A stretch of DNA of 43,625 nucleotides from Glycomyces luteolus (GTDB taxonomy: Bacteria > Actinomycetota > Actinomycetes > Mycobacteriales > Micromonosporaceae): NCBI RefSeq assembly GCF_027622875.1, contig NZ_JAPZVP010000021.1:31837-75461 (forward strand). Direction: 5' to 3'. A program made the translations under genes and the position numbers. Under the pieces are notes generated by a model, which was given only the letters and a program-made list of their open reading frames with translations, did not search any database and was not told where the DNA came from. Positions 8,218 through 16,884 of the stretch are shown piece by piece (positions within the stretch are counted from its first letter, which is position 1; every line of letters starts with the position of its first letter).

Positions 8218-8470
8218 ACCCGCTCTACCGCCTGGGCCGCCTGCGTACAGGTCCGTTGCAGTACAACATATTCGACACCCGGCGCTCATTCCTCACCACT
8301 GGATGCCGACTCCGGCGTCGTCATCAGGGTCCAACGTGCCCGTGATGTCGTGCTGACCCGCCCGTTGCCGGCAATCGCGATTGGGCGGAGCTCTCGTGGG
8401 ATGCGGTGAGTCCGGACGAGTGGAAGGTGTTCTGAGAACGACGGTCGTGGCCGCCGCCTCCGGGATCCAG
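8218..8470. other. Gene-free stretch with possible coding remnants
   Basis: No complete gene is seen before the terminator at 8471. Two short open stretches look protein-like without a start: plus strand ~8353-8434, ending in DWAELSWDAVSPDEWKVF and a stop, and minus strand ~8350-8297, ending in TGTLDPDDDAGVGIQW and a stop. They may be remains of lost genes. I do not recognise either. Confidence 0.25.
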
Positions 8471-8507
8471 AACGAGGGCCCGGCCGCATCGCGGCCGGGC
8501 CCTCGTT
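8471..8507 (-). terminator. Terminator of first carboxypeptidase gene
   Basis: Perfect 17-bp stem (8471-8487 and 8491-8507) with a 3-nt loop, 19 bp beyond the minus-strand stop codon. The paralogous gene upstream has a hairpin with the same GAGGGCCCGG core at the equivalent place. Confidence 0.85.
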
Positions 8508-8526
8508 GCAATTGCGGTTCAAGCGC

Positions 8527-10095
8527 TTAGCAGGCGACCGGCTCAAAGTAGGTGCATTCGCGCTCACCGGGGATCTCCACGGCGGGCTCGGCGACCCCTT
8601 CGGCCTGAGCGAAGGTCGAGATCTCCGCCTCCGTGGCGTCCTCGCTGTGGCTGGCGATCGCGACGGCGATCTGGTTCTCGATGGACTTCACGGAGCTCAC
8701 GATGTAGTCGTTGAGGATGATGCTGAAGACCAGTTCGCGTCCGTCCGCGTCCGTCACGAAGCCCGAGAGGGCCGAGATCGAGCTCTGCGAGCCGGATTTG
8801 GCGTGCACGTTGCCCGCAGCCGGGGTGTCGCACATGCGGCTGACGAGCGTGCCGTCGACGCAGGCGATCGGGAGTCCGGCGTAGAACGTGTCGAACCAGG
8901 GCGCGTCCTTCGCGCCGATGAAGAGATCGGTGATCATGTCCGGGGTCATCTGGTCGAATCGGGACATGCCCGAGCCGTCGACCTGGAGGAGGACATCGGT
9001 GTCCACTCCGTACCGCTCGATCGCCGCGTGGACCCCGTCCCGGCCGGCCGCGAAGGTGCCCTCGCCGGTGTTGTGGAGGGCGACCGCTTTGAACAGCGCC
9101 TCGGAATAGGAGTTGTTCGAGGGCTTGAGCAGGTCGACGGCCAGCTGCGACAGCGGGATCGACTCGTGGCTCGCCAGCGTCTGGCCGGCGTCCTGCGGGG
9201 TCGGTTCGCTGACGCGAAGGTCGCCGGTCAGATCGATCCCGTTGTCGGCCAGGGCGTCAGCGAAGACGTTGGCGACAAGGGCGGTCGGGTCGATGACCGA
9301 GCGGGAGTAGTAGTCGGGCGTGACGCCGGCTTCGACGGTCCCGGTGACGCGGATGGTGTTCGCGTGCTCGTCGCGGTTGACCGAGAGGTCCGTCTCCGCG
9401 CCGGTCGTCGCCTCGTTCACGACGGTCACATAGTCGTTCTCGGGCACCATCTTGATCTGCACCGGGTCGCCGCTCGCGGCGCCTCCGGTCATGAACAGGC
9501 GGACGGTCCCGGCCCAGTGGTCGGGACCCGAGCCGATGGTGAGCGCGGAGATCTCCGCCGCAGGGGCGTACTGGAGGTCGCCCCAGGCCCATTCGTCGCC
9601 GTGGCGGGCCGCGTCGAAGGCGGTGTCGTCGGCGACCAGGTCGCCGTCGATCCGGCTGATGCCGTGCGCGGCCAGGTCCGCCGCGAGCTGCTGGTAGTCC
9701 TCTTCGAGCATGGTCGGGTCGCCCGAGCCGCGCAGGTACAGGTCGCCGTCGACCACGCCGTCGACCGGGCGGTCGCCGAGCAGCTCGGTGGTGAACGTGA
9801 AGTCCTCCCCGAGGGTTTCGAGGGCGCCCGCGACGGTGGTGAGCTTCTGGTTGGAGCCGGGCAGGCCCCGCTGGTTGCCGTTGTGGTCGTAGAGGACTTC
9901 GCCGGTGGCCGCGTCCTTGACGATGACACCCGACTGCGAGTCGGTCAGGGCGGGATCGGCGAGGATGGCGTCGATGGCCTGGGCGAGGGCCGCCGAACCG
10001 GTCTCCTGCGCTTGGGCGACGACCGTTCCGGCAAGGGCGAGGGCTCCCGCGGCGGTGACCGCCACGGTGCCCGAGATGATGGTACGAGTCTTCAC
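8527..10095 (-). CDS. dacB: D-Ala-D-Ala carboxypeptidase, S13/PBP4 type (paralogue 1)
   Basis: A 522-aa secreted penicillin-binding protein that trims D-Ala from peptidoglycan stem peptides or cuts cross-links. Signal peptide ~1-30 ends QAQE. Active-site motifs are Ser81-x-x-Lys84 (PGSNQK), the SNN triad in PSNNSYSEALFK, and HAKSGS in place of the common KTG. The long insert between the first two motifs is typical of peptidase family S13. It ends in a Cys...Cys tail (ECTYFEPVAC). GTG at 10095 is preceded by TACGCT six nt upstream without a Shine-Dalgarno, so the mRNA is probably leaderless. It lies downstream of, and parallel to, a close paralogue; each has its own promoter and terminator. 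Confidence 0.93.
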   Translation of the reverse strand: MKTRTIISGTVAVTAAGALALAGTVVAQAQETGSAALAQAIDAILADPALTDSQSGVIVKDAATGEVLYDHNGNQRGLPGSNQKLTTVAGALETLGEDFTFTTELLGDRPVDGVVDGDLYLRGSGDPTMLEEDYQQLAADLAAHGISRIDGDLVADDTAFDAARHGDEWAWGDLQYAPAAEISALTIGSGPDHWAGTVRLFMTGGAASGDPVQIKMVPENDYVTVVNEATTGAETDLSVNRDEHANTIRVTGTVEAGVTPDYYSRSVIDPTALVANVFADALADNGIDLTGDLRVSEPTPQDAGQTLASHESIPLSQLAVDLLKPSNNSYSEALFKAVALHNTGEGTFAAGRDGVHAAIERYGVDTDVLLQVDGSGMSRFDQMTPDMITDLFIGAKDAPWFDTFYAGLPIACVDGTLVSRMCDTPAAGNVHAKSGSQSSISALSGFVTDADGRELVFSIILNDYIVSSVKSIENQIAVAIASHSEDATEAEISTFAQAEGVAEPAVEIPGERECTYFEPVAC

Positions 10096-10101
10096 GATCG
10101 G

Positions 10102-10107
10102 AGCGTA
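10102..10107 (-). promoter_or_regulatory. -10 box of carboxypeptidase 1
   Basis: TACGCT on the minus strand, 6 nt before the GTG at 10095. The same layout is found at the paralogue (11925-11930). Confidence 0.55.
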
Positions 10108-10182
10108 TGTACGGCCTCCTCCCGGTTTCGGCGAATGATCCGTGAAAGTGCGGAACGCAACTCGCTTCGGAGGCAACGGAAA

Positions 10183-10236
10183 ACGGCCGGCACGGCGTAC
10201 ACGCGCATCCAGACGCGAAGGCGGAGTGCCGGCCGT
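10183..10236. repeat. Inverted repeat upstream of carboxypeptidase 1
   Basis: Two perfect 11-bp arms (10183-10193 and 10226-10236; ACGGCCGGCAC and its complement) enclose 32 nt. It lies ~75 nt upstream of the promoter of one carboxypeptidase gene and ~45 nt past the terminator of the other. It could be an operator or a fold-back; function unknown. Confidence 0.45.
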
Positions 10237-10292
10237 ATCGGCCGTTCGGACAAGCCGAGATCATCCGTTCAAAGGAGCTTCCGATCCCGGCG

Positions 10293-10325
10293 AGGGCCCG
10301 GCCGCTTGCGGCGACCGGGCCCTCG
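10293..10325 (-). terminator. Terminator of second carboxypeptidase gene
   Basis: Stem GAGGGCCCGG (10293-10302) paired with CCGGGCCCTC (10316-10325), with further GC pairing inside. It lies 27 bp past the minus-strand stop codon. Confidence 0.8.
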
Positions 10326-10352
10326 ATTCGTGTTCAGTTGCGCCTCAAGCGC

Positions 10353-11918
10353 TTAGCAGACGGCCGGTTCGACCCAGGTGCATTCGAGGTTGTGGTTCGG
10401 GTCCTCGGCTGGCATCTCGATGTCCTCGACGTTCGCGGAGCGGAGCGTCTCGGCCTGGGTGGCGGTGGTGGTGTGCGCGGCGATGGCGGCGGCGATCTTG
10501 TCCTCGATGTCCTTGACCGTGGAGTACAGGTAGTCGTTGGTGAGGACGGAGAAGACGAGTTCGCGGCCGTCGGCGTCGGTGACGTAGCCGGAGAGGGCCG
10601 AGACGCTGGTCATCGAGCCGGTCTTGGCGCGCACGTTGCCCGCGGCGGGGGTGCCGCACATGCGGCTCCCGAGGGTGCCGTCCTCGCAGGCGATCGGGAG
10701 CGCGTCGTACCAGGTGCCGAACCAGTCGGCCTTCTTGGCGCCCACGAGGAGGTCGGTGAGCATGTTGGAGGTCATCAGGTTGTGGCGGGAGATGCCGGAG
10801 CCGTCGACCTGGCGGATGGGTCCGGTGTCGACGCCGTAGGTCTCGATCCCGGCGTAGGTGGCGGCCTTGCCGCTGGAGAAGGTGCCCTTGCCGGTCGCCG
10901 CGTAGCCGAGGGTCTTGAACAGGGCTTCGGCGACGGAGGCGTTGGAGGGCTTGAGGATCTCCCCGGTCAGCTCGGTGAGGGTCATCGACTGGTGGGACGC
11001 GAGGGTCTCGAGGCCCTGCGGCGTGGATTCGCCGTAGCGCAGGTCGCCGTTGACGGTGATGCCGGCATCTTCGAGGGAGTCGGCGAAGACGTCGGCGGCG
11101 AGGCGGGTCGGCTCGATGACGGAGCGGGTGGCGTAGGTGCCGCTGGTCCCGGCCTTCACGGTGCCGCTCACGCGGATCACGTTGTCGTGCGGGTCGCGGT
11201 TGACGGAGACGCTGGTGGTGGTGCCGGTGGTGGCGGTGTTGACGATCTCCACGTAGTCGTTGGCGGGGCTCATGCTGAGCTGGGCGGGGTCGCCTTCGGC
11301 CGCGCCGGGCTTGACGAAGATGCGCACGGAGCCGGCGTTGTAGTCGTCGCCGGAGGCGACGGTGAGCGCGGAGACCTCTGCGGCGTAGGTGAACTGGAGG
11401 TCGGACCAGCCCCATTCGGTGCCGGAGCGGACCGTGTCGAACGCGGTGTCGTCGGCGACGAGGTCGCCGTCGATCGTGGACACGCCGCGGGCGGCGAGGT
11501 CCTCGGCCAGCTTGTCGTAGTCGGCTTCGAGGATCGTCGGGTCGCCGAAGCCGCGCAGGTAGAGGTCGCCGGCGACGACGCCGTCAGTGGGGCGGTCGCC
11601 CGCGACCTCGGTCGTGTAGGTGAAGTCGCCGCCGAGGTTCTCGAGGGCCGCGGCGGTGGTGGTGAGCTTGTCGTTCGAGCCGGGGATGGCGCGCTTGGCG
11701 CCGTTGTGCTCGTACAGGACCTCGCCCGTGTTCGCGTCGGCGACAGTGACGCCGATCTGCGAGTCGGTGAGGCGCTTGTCGGTCAGGATCGCGTCGATCG
11801 CGGCGGCGAGCGCCTCGTCGCCGGTCTCCTGGGCTTGGGCGACCATCGTCCCGGCGATGGCGATGGCGCCGACGGCGGTGACCGCCACGGCGCTCGAGAT
11901 CAGGGTGCGTTTTCTCAC
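10353..11918 (-). CDS. dacB: D-Ala-D-Ala carboxypeptidase, S13/PBP4 type (paralogue 2)
   Basis: A 521-aa secreted penicillin-binding protein, clearly a duplicate of the gene at 8527-10095: signal peptide ending QAQE, Ser81-x-x-Lys84 (PGSNDK) at the same residue numbers, SNASVAEALFK for the second motif, RAKTGS as the KTG box, and the same Cys tail (ECTWVEPAVC). It keeps the classical KTG where its sister has KSG, so the two may differ in substrate or beta-lactam binding. GTG at 11918 is preceded by TATGCT six nt upstream, so the transcript is probably leaderless. Located between glmS and its sister in a cell-wall gene block. Confidence 0.93.
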   Translation of the reverse strand: MRKRTLISSAVAVTAVGAIAIAGTMVAQAQETGDEALAAAIDAILTDKRLTDSQIGVTVADANTGEVLYEHNGAKRAIPGSNDKLTTTAAALENLGGDFTYTTEVAGDRPTDGVVAGDLYLRGFGDPTILEADYDKLAEDLAARGVSTIDGDLVADDTAFDTVRSGTEWGWSDLQFTYAAEVSALTVASGDDYNAGSVRIFVKPGAAEGDPAQLSMSPANDYVEIVNTATTGTTTSVSVNRDPHDNVIRVSGTVKAGTSGTYATRSVIEPTRLAADVFADSLEDAGITVNGDLRYGESTPQGLETLASHQSMTLTELTGEILKPSNASVAEALFKTLGYAATGKGTFSSGKAATYAGIETYGVDTGPIRQVDGSGISRHNLMTSNMLTDLLVGAKKADWFGTWYDALPIACEDGTLGSRMCGTPAAGNVRAKTGSMTSVSALSGYVTDADGRELVFSVLTNDYLYSTVKDIEDKIAAAIAAHTTTATQAETLRSANVEDIEMPAEDPNHNLECTWVEPAVC

Positions 11919-11924
11919 GAAGCG

Positions 11925-11930
11925 AGCATA
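11925..11930 (-). promoter_or_regulatory. -10 box of carboxypeptidase 2
   Basis: TATGCT on the minus strand, 6 nt before the GTG at 11918. TTGGTT 16 nt further upstream could be the -35 element. Confidence 0.6.
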
Positions 11931-12018
11931 GGCACGCCGATTGTGTAACCAATCCCGATACGGGCGGGAAGTGCTCGATATTGCAGGGGCGCAGTACAAC
12001 CGAAGCGGCTCGAGTACA

Positions 12019-12053
12019 CGTATGGCGTGCACGGGGTCCGCGCACGCCATACG
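12019..12053 (-). terminator. Terminator after glmS
   Basis: Perfect 12-bp inverted repeat (12019-12030 and 12042-12053, CGTATGGCGTGC and complement) with an 11-nt loop, 13 bp past the glmS stop. There is no T tract, as is common in actinobacteria. Confidence 0.7.
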
Positions 12054-12066
12054 GGAACGGCCGCTC

Positions 12067-13947
12067 TTACTCCACGGTCACCGATTTGGCGAGGTTGCGC
12101 GGCTGGTCGATGTCGCGGCCCAGGGCCGTGGCGAGCTCGATCGCGAACTCCTGCAGCGGCACCGTGGTCAGCAGCGGGGCCAGCAGGGTCGGCGACGCGG
12201 GCGTCTCGACCACGAAGTCCGCGTGGGAGGCGGTGATCGCGTCGCCCTCCTCGCAGATCGCGATGACCTTCGCCCCGCGGGCCTTGACCTCCTGGATGTT
12301 GGAGATGATCTTGTCGTGCAGCAGCGAGCGGCCGCGCGGGCTCGGCACGATCGCGACCACGGGGGTCCCGTCCTCGATCAGGGAGATCGGGCCGTGCTTG
12401 AGCTCGCCCGCGGCGAAGCCCTCCGCGTGCAGGTAGGCGAGTTCCTTGAGCTTCAAGGCGCCTTCGAGGGCCACCGGGTAGCCGACGTGGCGGCCGATGA
12501 ACAGGACGCGCGCGGCGCCGTCCTTCGACTCGGCGAGGTCGCGGGCCATCTGGCGGATCGGCTCCAGGTTCTCGATGACCTTGGCGATCTTGCCGGGCGC
12601 GGCCACGAGCTCGTCGAGGATCGCCGAGACCTCGTCGGCGTACTTGATGCCGCGCACCTGCGCGAGGTGCAGGCCCACCAGGTAGCAGGCGGCGAGCTGG
12701 GTGAGGAACGCCTTCGTGGACGCGACCGCGACCTCGATCCCGGCGCGGGTGTAGAGCACGGCGTCGGATTCGCGCGGGATCGTCGACCCGACGGTGTTGG
12801 AGATGGCGAGGACGCGGGCCTTCTGGTCCTTGGCGTGGCGCAGGGCCATGAGCGTGTCCATGGTCTCGCCGGACTGGGAGATGACGACGACGAGCGTGGA
12901 CCGGTCGAGCACCGGGTCGCGGTAGCGGAACTCGCTGGCGAGCTCGACCTCGCAGGGGATGCGCGTCCAGTGCTCGATGGCGTACTTGGTGACGAGCCCG
13001 GCGTGGTACGAGGTGCCGCACGCGACGATGAAGACCTTGTCGATGTCGCGGAAGTCCTGGTCGGACATGCGGACCTCGTCGAGGACGATCTGGCCGGTCT
13101 CGTCGATGCGCCCGCGCAGGGTGTCGGCGACGGCCTGGGGCTGCTCGTGGATCTCCTTGGCCATGAAGGTCTCGAAGCCGCCCTTCTCGGCGGCGGCGAT
13201 GTCCCAGTCCACGGAGAACGGCTTGCCCTCGGACGGCTGCCCGTCGAAGCCGCGCACGGTGATGCCGCGCTCGCGGTTGATGGTGACGATCTGGTCCTGG
13301 CCGAGCTCGATGGCCTCGGTCGTATAGGCGATGAACGCCGCGACGTCGGAGGCGAGGAAGTACTCGCCGTCGCCGAGGCCGACCACGAGCGGGGAGTTGC
13401 GGCGGGCGCCGACCACCGTGTCGGGGTCGTCGGCGGCGACGGCCAGGAGCGTGAAGGCTCCTTCGAGGCGCGCGCAGACGCGGGTCATGGCCTCGGTGAG
13501 GTCTCCGTCGACGGCGTACTCGCGGCCGAGGAGGTGGGCGGCGACCTCGGTGTCGGTGTCGGAGAGGAACTCGATGCCGGCGGCTTCGAGCTCGACGCGG
13601 AGCTGGCCGAAGTTCTCGATGATGCCGTTGTGGATGAGCGCGATGCGCCCGTCGGCGGAGAGGTGGGGGTGGGCGTTGCGGTCGGAGGGGACGCCGTGGG
13701 TGGCCCAGCGGGTGTGCCCGATGCCGCACGCGGCATCGAGGGGGCGGTCCTGCTCGGCGAGGACCGCCTCGAGATTGGCGAGCTTCCCGGCCTTCTTGTC
13801 GAACTCCAGGTACGAGGCGGCCGCGTCGGGGTCGTAGACGAGCGCCACGCCCGCCGAGTCGTAGCCGCGGTATTCGAGACGGCGAAGGCCGTCGATCACG
13901 ACGTCGACGACGCTGCGCGCCCCGACGTATCCAACGATTCCACACAT
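12067..13947 (-). CDS. glmS: Glutamine-fructose-6-phosphate aminotransferase (isomerizing)
   Basis: A 626-aa cytoplasmic enzyme that makes glucosamine-6-phosphate from fructose-6-phosphate and glutamine, the first committed step to UDP-GlcNAc and peptidoglycan. The N-terminal glutaminase domain begins MCGIVGYVG, where Cys2 is the nucleophile exposed after Met removal, so the start must be the ATG at 13947. IGHTRWATHG and HNGIIENF follow. Two SIS sugar-phosphate domains occupy ~300-430 (SQSGETMDTL) and ~470-600; it ends LAKSVTVE, the family's C-tail. TAGGGT seven nt upstream with no Shine-Dalgarno suggests a leaderless mRNA. No glmS ribozyme is visible, as expected outside Firmicutes. Confidence 0.97.
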   Translation of the reverse strand: MCGIVGYVGARSVVDVVIDGLRRLEYRGYDSAGVALVYDPDAAASYLEFDKKAGKLANLEAVLAEQDRPLDAACGIGHTRWATHGVPSDRNAHPHLSADGRIALIHNGIIENFGQLRVELEAAGIEFLSDTDTEVAAHLLGREYAVDGDLTEAMTRVCARLEGAFTLLAVAADDPDTVVGARRNSPLVVGLGDGEYFLASDVAAFIAYTTEAIELGQDQIVTINRERGITVRGFDGQPSEGKPFSVDWDIAAAEKGGFETFMAKEIHEQPQAVADTLRGRIDETGQIVLDEVRMSDQDFRDIDKVFIVACGTSYHAGLVTKYAIEHWTRIPCEVELASEFRYRDPVLDRSTLVVVISQSGETMDTLMALRHAKDQKARVLAISNTVGSTIPRESDAVLYTRAGIEVAVASTKAFLTQLAACYLVGLHLAQVRGIKYADEVSAILDELVAAPGKIAKVIENLEPIRQMARDLAESKDGAARVLFIGRHVGYPVALEGALKLKELAYLHAEGFAAGELKHGPISLIEDGTPVVAIVPSPRGRSLLHDKIISNIQEVKARGAKVIAICEEGDAITASHADFVVETPASPTLLAPLLTTVPLQEFAIELATALGRDIDQPRNLAKSVTVE

Positions 13948-13954
13948 GCGGAAA

Positions 13955-13960
13955 ACCCTA
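13955..13960 (-). promoter_or_regulatory. -10 box of glmS
   Basis: TAGGGT on the minus strand, 7 nt before the ATG that encodes Met-Cys; leaderless layout. Confidence 0.55.
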
Positions 13961-14111
13961 CAGCAGTTTCGCGCATCACTCATGCTCGGATGGCCGAGAA
14001 CTGATCACACCGTTTGATCATTCAAGTCGTTCGAGACCCGTTCACCGCCAGGACATCACGCGTTTCCCGAGCTCCTGAGCGGGCGCTTCCCACCACGGCA
14101 CCCAGTCGGCC

Positions 14112-14167
14112 GCTCATTCGACGACGCTCACTCGGCGGCGCTCATTCGACGGCACTCATTCGACGAC
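14112..14167. repeat. 4 x 14-bp tandem repeat at the 3' end of the PQQ-propeller gene
   Basis: Units at 14112, 14126, 14140 and 14154 with consensus GCTCATTCGACGGC. The last unit contains the minus-strand TGA stop (14156-14158) and last codons; three further copies extend downstream and carry more TGA triplets. See sepH and the DUF2530 gene for the same pattern. Confidence 0.85.
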
Positions 14168-16081
14168 GGCGATCCCGCGGGTTCCGTCCTCGTCCACGTA
14201 GCTGACCGCCGCGCCGGTGCCGACCGGGCTGAGCTGCGCGTCGTGGCACCAGTTCGCCGGGATCGGCTCGCCGTCGTCCTGCTCGGCCGCGAACTCGACC
14301 TCGCTCGACCGCCCGTCCTCGATCGCGTACAAGTGGCAGTCCGGGCGGTTCGGGTCGAGCGAGAGGTCGGCCGCGAGCATCGCCCGGTTGTCGGGCAGCA
14401 CCGTCGCCCAGCCGCGCGCGACCTCCGGGTCCAGCGGCGTGAATCCCAGCCGCACCGCCCTGCGGTACAGGCGCTCACCCGATTCCACGTCGTATGCCAT
14501 GACCCCGAGCCACGACCCCTCCTTCGCGGTGAAGCACTCGATGATCTGCACGGTGCGGCGGTCGGCCGTCGCGGCCCGCGCCTTCGCCTCCCCGCCCGCG
14601 GCCGCGCCCGGCGCGGGCGCCGCGGTCGGCTGCGACAGGTGCAGCGTCCCGGCGCAGGCCGAGGAGTTCGTGGAGCCGAAGGTCTGGTCGCCCACCCGCC
14701 AGCGCTCGGTGCCGTCCGCGATCGCATAGGCGATCAGCTGGTGCTCGAAGCGGCGCGCGGAGAACGGGCCGTCGGTGACGCGGTGCTCGATGCGGCTGTC
14801 GATCACGATCGTGTCCTCGGTGACGAGGAACGAGTCGGGGACGACCACGGCGCTGCGGTCGATCTCCTGGTGCCAGGCGGCGGCGCCGTCGTCGAGGTCG
14901 AAGGCGAGTACGAGGTCGCGGGCGATCGACCGGTCGGGGGCGGGCATGCAGTCGGCGAGCAGGAGCGCGCGGGACCCGGCGGCCTGGGCGGCGGTGCCTT
15001 CGCAGCCGTCGGGCATCTCGGCCTCCCACACCAGGTTCCCGCCGAAGTCGTAGACGGTGAACGTCTGGCTGCGGTCCTTGGTGAACAGGAGCCGGTCGTC
15101 GGCGAGGGCGAGGAGGGCGCCGGGCGAGCCGTCGAAGTCGGCGGTGGCGGCTTCGCTGCCGTCGCGGGTATTGAGGACGCGGGTCTGGAAGTCGCCGTTG
15201 TTGTCGGCACGGGGGCCGGTGAGGGCGACGAGGTCCTGGGACTGGGAGAGCACGGGCGGCTGGGAGGCGAGCCAGTTCCAGCGGCGGTGGTACCAGATGG
15301 CGGCGCCGGTGGCGGGGTCGAGCATGGTGACGGCCTGCGGGGTCGGGTCGGCGGGGTGGTCGGTGCGCAGGAGACCGTACGGGGTGTCGGTGAAGCGCTC
15401 GACGCCCGCGAGGTCGGCGAGGCCGTCGAGGTCGGGGTCGGTGGTGCTGCCGGTGGCGGCGGCGTCGCCGACGAGCACGTCCTGGTTGGCGAGTTCGGCC
15501 CAGAGCTGCATCGCGGGCGCGAGGGCGGCGGCGAGTATGACGATGATCGCGCTGGCGAGCACGGCGACCTTTCGGCGCAGCTGTTTCGGGGCGGGGGCGC
15601 GGCCTCCCGAGTAGCCTTCGACGACGAATTCGGAGAGGGCCAGGAGGCCGCCGCCGACGACGCCGAAGACGTACGCGAGGGCGGCGACGCCGGCGCGGTG
15701 GGTGATGAACTGGCCGGGACCGGCTTCGGGCATCGAGGAGTAGACGGTCCACCCGGCGGCGGCGGCGAGGACGGCGGTGAGGAGCGCGGTGATGATGGTG
15801 CGCAGCCCGGCGTGGGTGGCTGCGGTGGCGATGACGACGGCGACGAGCAGGACGGATCCGACGGTGCCGATGATCATGTAGACGCCGGAGGAGCCGGAGC
15901 TCACGCCGGTGCCGAAGGAGGCCCAGACGAGGAGCGCGGCCCAGCAGAGGAGGGCGGTGATCCCGGCGGCGCGCAGGGCCACGCGGGCGAGCGGGCGCCC
16001 GGACCGAGAGGTGCTGCCGCTGTCGGCCGTGCGGTGCGCGGCGGTGCTGGAACGGCCGGTGCCGGTGGCGCTGTGGGACAT
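14156..16081 (-). CDS. Membrane-anchored PQQ-like beta-propeller protein
   Basis: A 641-aa protein of unknown function. Residues ~30-210 hold about five hydrophobic segments; the rest (~215-640) is extracytoplasmic and has the repeating pattern of PQQ/WD-like blades (for example TMLDPATGAAIWYHRR, LAFDLDDGAAAWHQE, GTERWRVGDQTFGS, AYDVESGERLYRRAV). Several cysteines in the propeller (AQAAG...DCMP, SSACAG, IIECF, DCHLY, NWCHD) could form disulfides. Such proteins may be wall or surface scaffolds or sensors; no catalytic motif is seen. ATG at 16081 follows GAAAGAGGG. Its stop codon lies inside a 14-bp tandem repeat. Confidence 0.75.
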   Translation of the reverse strand: MSHSATGTGRSSTAAHRTADSGSTSRSGRPLARVALRAAGITALLCWAALLVWASFGTGVSSGSSGVYMIIGTVGSVLLVAVVIATAATHAGLRTIITALLTAVLAAAAGWTVYSSMPEAGPGQFITHRAGVAALAYVFGVVGGGLLALSEFVVEGYSGGRAPAPKQLRRKVAVLASAIIVILAAALAPAMQLWAELANQDVLVGDAAATGSTTDPDLDGLADLAGVERFTDTPYGLLRTDHPADPTPQAVTMLDPATGAAIWYHRRWNWLASQPPVLSQSQDLVALTGPRADNNGDFQTRVLNTRDGSEAATADFDGSPGALLALADDRLLFTKDRSQTFTVYDFGGNLVWEAEMPDGCEGTAAQAAGSRALLLADCMPAPDRSIARDLVLAFDLDDGAAAWHQEIDRSAVVVPDSFLVTEDTIVIDSRIEHRVTDGPFSARRFEHQLIAYAIADGTERWRVGDQTFGSTNSSACAGTLHLSQPTAAPAPGAAAGGEAKARAATADRRTVQIIECFTAKEGSWLGVMAYDVESGERLYRRAVRLGFTPLDPEVARGWATVLPDNRAMLAADLSLDPNRPDCHLYAIEDGRSSEVEFAAEQDDGEPIPANWCHDAQLSPVGTGAAVSYVDEDGTRGIAVVE

Positions 16082-16224
16082 GCCCTCTTTCTACCGGTCA
16101 CCGTTGCTCGGAGCAGTGCTTTCGCGCAGATCGCGAGGCGGTTTCTCTCTTGGGGCCGGTCGGCCGGCCGGCGGTGTCACCGGGCGGCGGCCGTGCGCCT
16201 CGGGGTGCCGCGTCGGGCTCGGGC

Positions 16225-16884
16225 TCAGCCGAGGGGCGCGGCGGCGATCGGGGTGTAGAGCGGTTGCGCGCCTACGGGCCCCTTGCCGAAGTCGGAGCGG
16301 TAGAGCACGACCTCGTTCGCGGTCCAGCTCGGACCGTAGTAGCGGCGGAGGGTCAGCAGGTCTTGGGCGGCCTGCTGGTTGGTGACGCGGTCGCCCGGGC
16401 GGGCGAGGGTCACGTGCGGGCGGTACTGCTTCTGGTCGACGGGCAGGCCGCCGGCGATGAGTCCGGCGCGGATGCGGTGCACGAGGTCGACGAGCGCGGC
16501 GACGTCGCCGTCGAGCCCGGCGTAGACGACCGAGTAGCGGCCGCGGCCGAACCGGCCGCCGCCGGAGACGCAGAGCCGCATCGGCTCGGACTCGCGCGCC
16601 GCGGCTGCGATGACCTCGGCGGTCTCCGCGCAGCGGTCGGCGGGGACCTCGCCGAGGAAGGAGAGGGTCAGGTGCCAGTTCTCCGAGCGGACGAGCCGCG
16701 AGGAGGGCGTGCGGCGGCCGGTCGCGCCGGGGCGGCTGGGGGCGCCGCGGCGGGCGATGTTGAGGTCGGCGACGACTTCGGTCAGGTCGGCGACGGCGTT
16801 GTCCGGCAGCGGGAGCGCGGCGAAAAGGCGCTCGGTGCGCACTTGGGTCGCGGCCTGCGGGACCGCGGTGGCGGAGGCACTCAC
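16225..16884 (-). CDS. thpR: RNA 2',3'-cyclic phosphodiesterase (2'-5' RNA ligase family)
   Basis: A 219-aa member of the 2H phosphoesterase superfamily. The two catalytic H-x-T-L motifs are HLTLSFLG (in NWHLTLSFLGEVP) and HVTLARPG (in YRPHVTLARPG). It opens RTERLFAALPLPDNAV, matching the family start (RLFFALPLP). The enzyme opens 2',3'-cyclic phosphate ends of RNA to 2'-phosphate and can act in RNA end processing. GTG at 16884 has GGAGGG eight nt upstream. It stands alone, 143 bp from the PQQ-propeller gene. Confidence 0.92.
   Translation of the reverse strand: MSASATAVPQAATQVRTERLFAALPLPDNAVADLTEVVADLNIARRGAPSRPGATGRRTPSSRLVRSENWHLTLSFLGEVPADRCAETAEVIAAAARESEPMRLCVSGGGRFGRGRYSVVYAGLDGDVAALVDLVHRIRAGLIAGGLPVDQKQYRPHVTLARPGDRVTNQQAAQDLLTLRRYYGPSWTANEVVLYRSDFGKGPVGAQPLYTPIAAAPLG

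Noticed and set aside
12067..13983. glmS start at 13983
   Set aside because: GlmS needs Cys directly after the initiator Met for its glutaminase; the ATG at 13947 gives Met-Cys-Gly-Ile.
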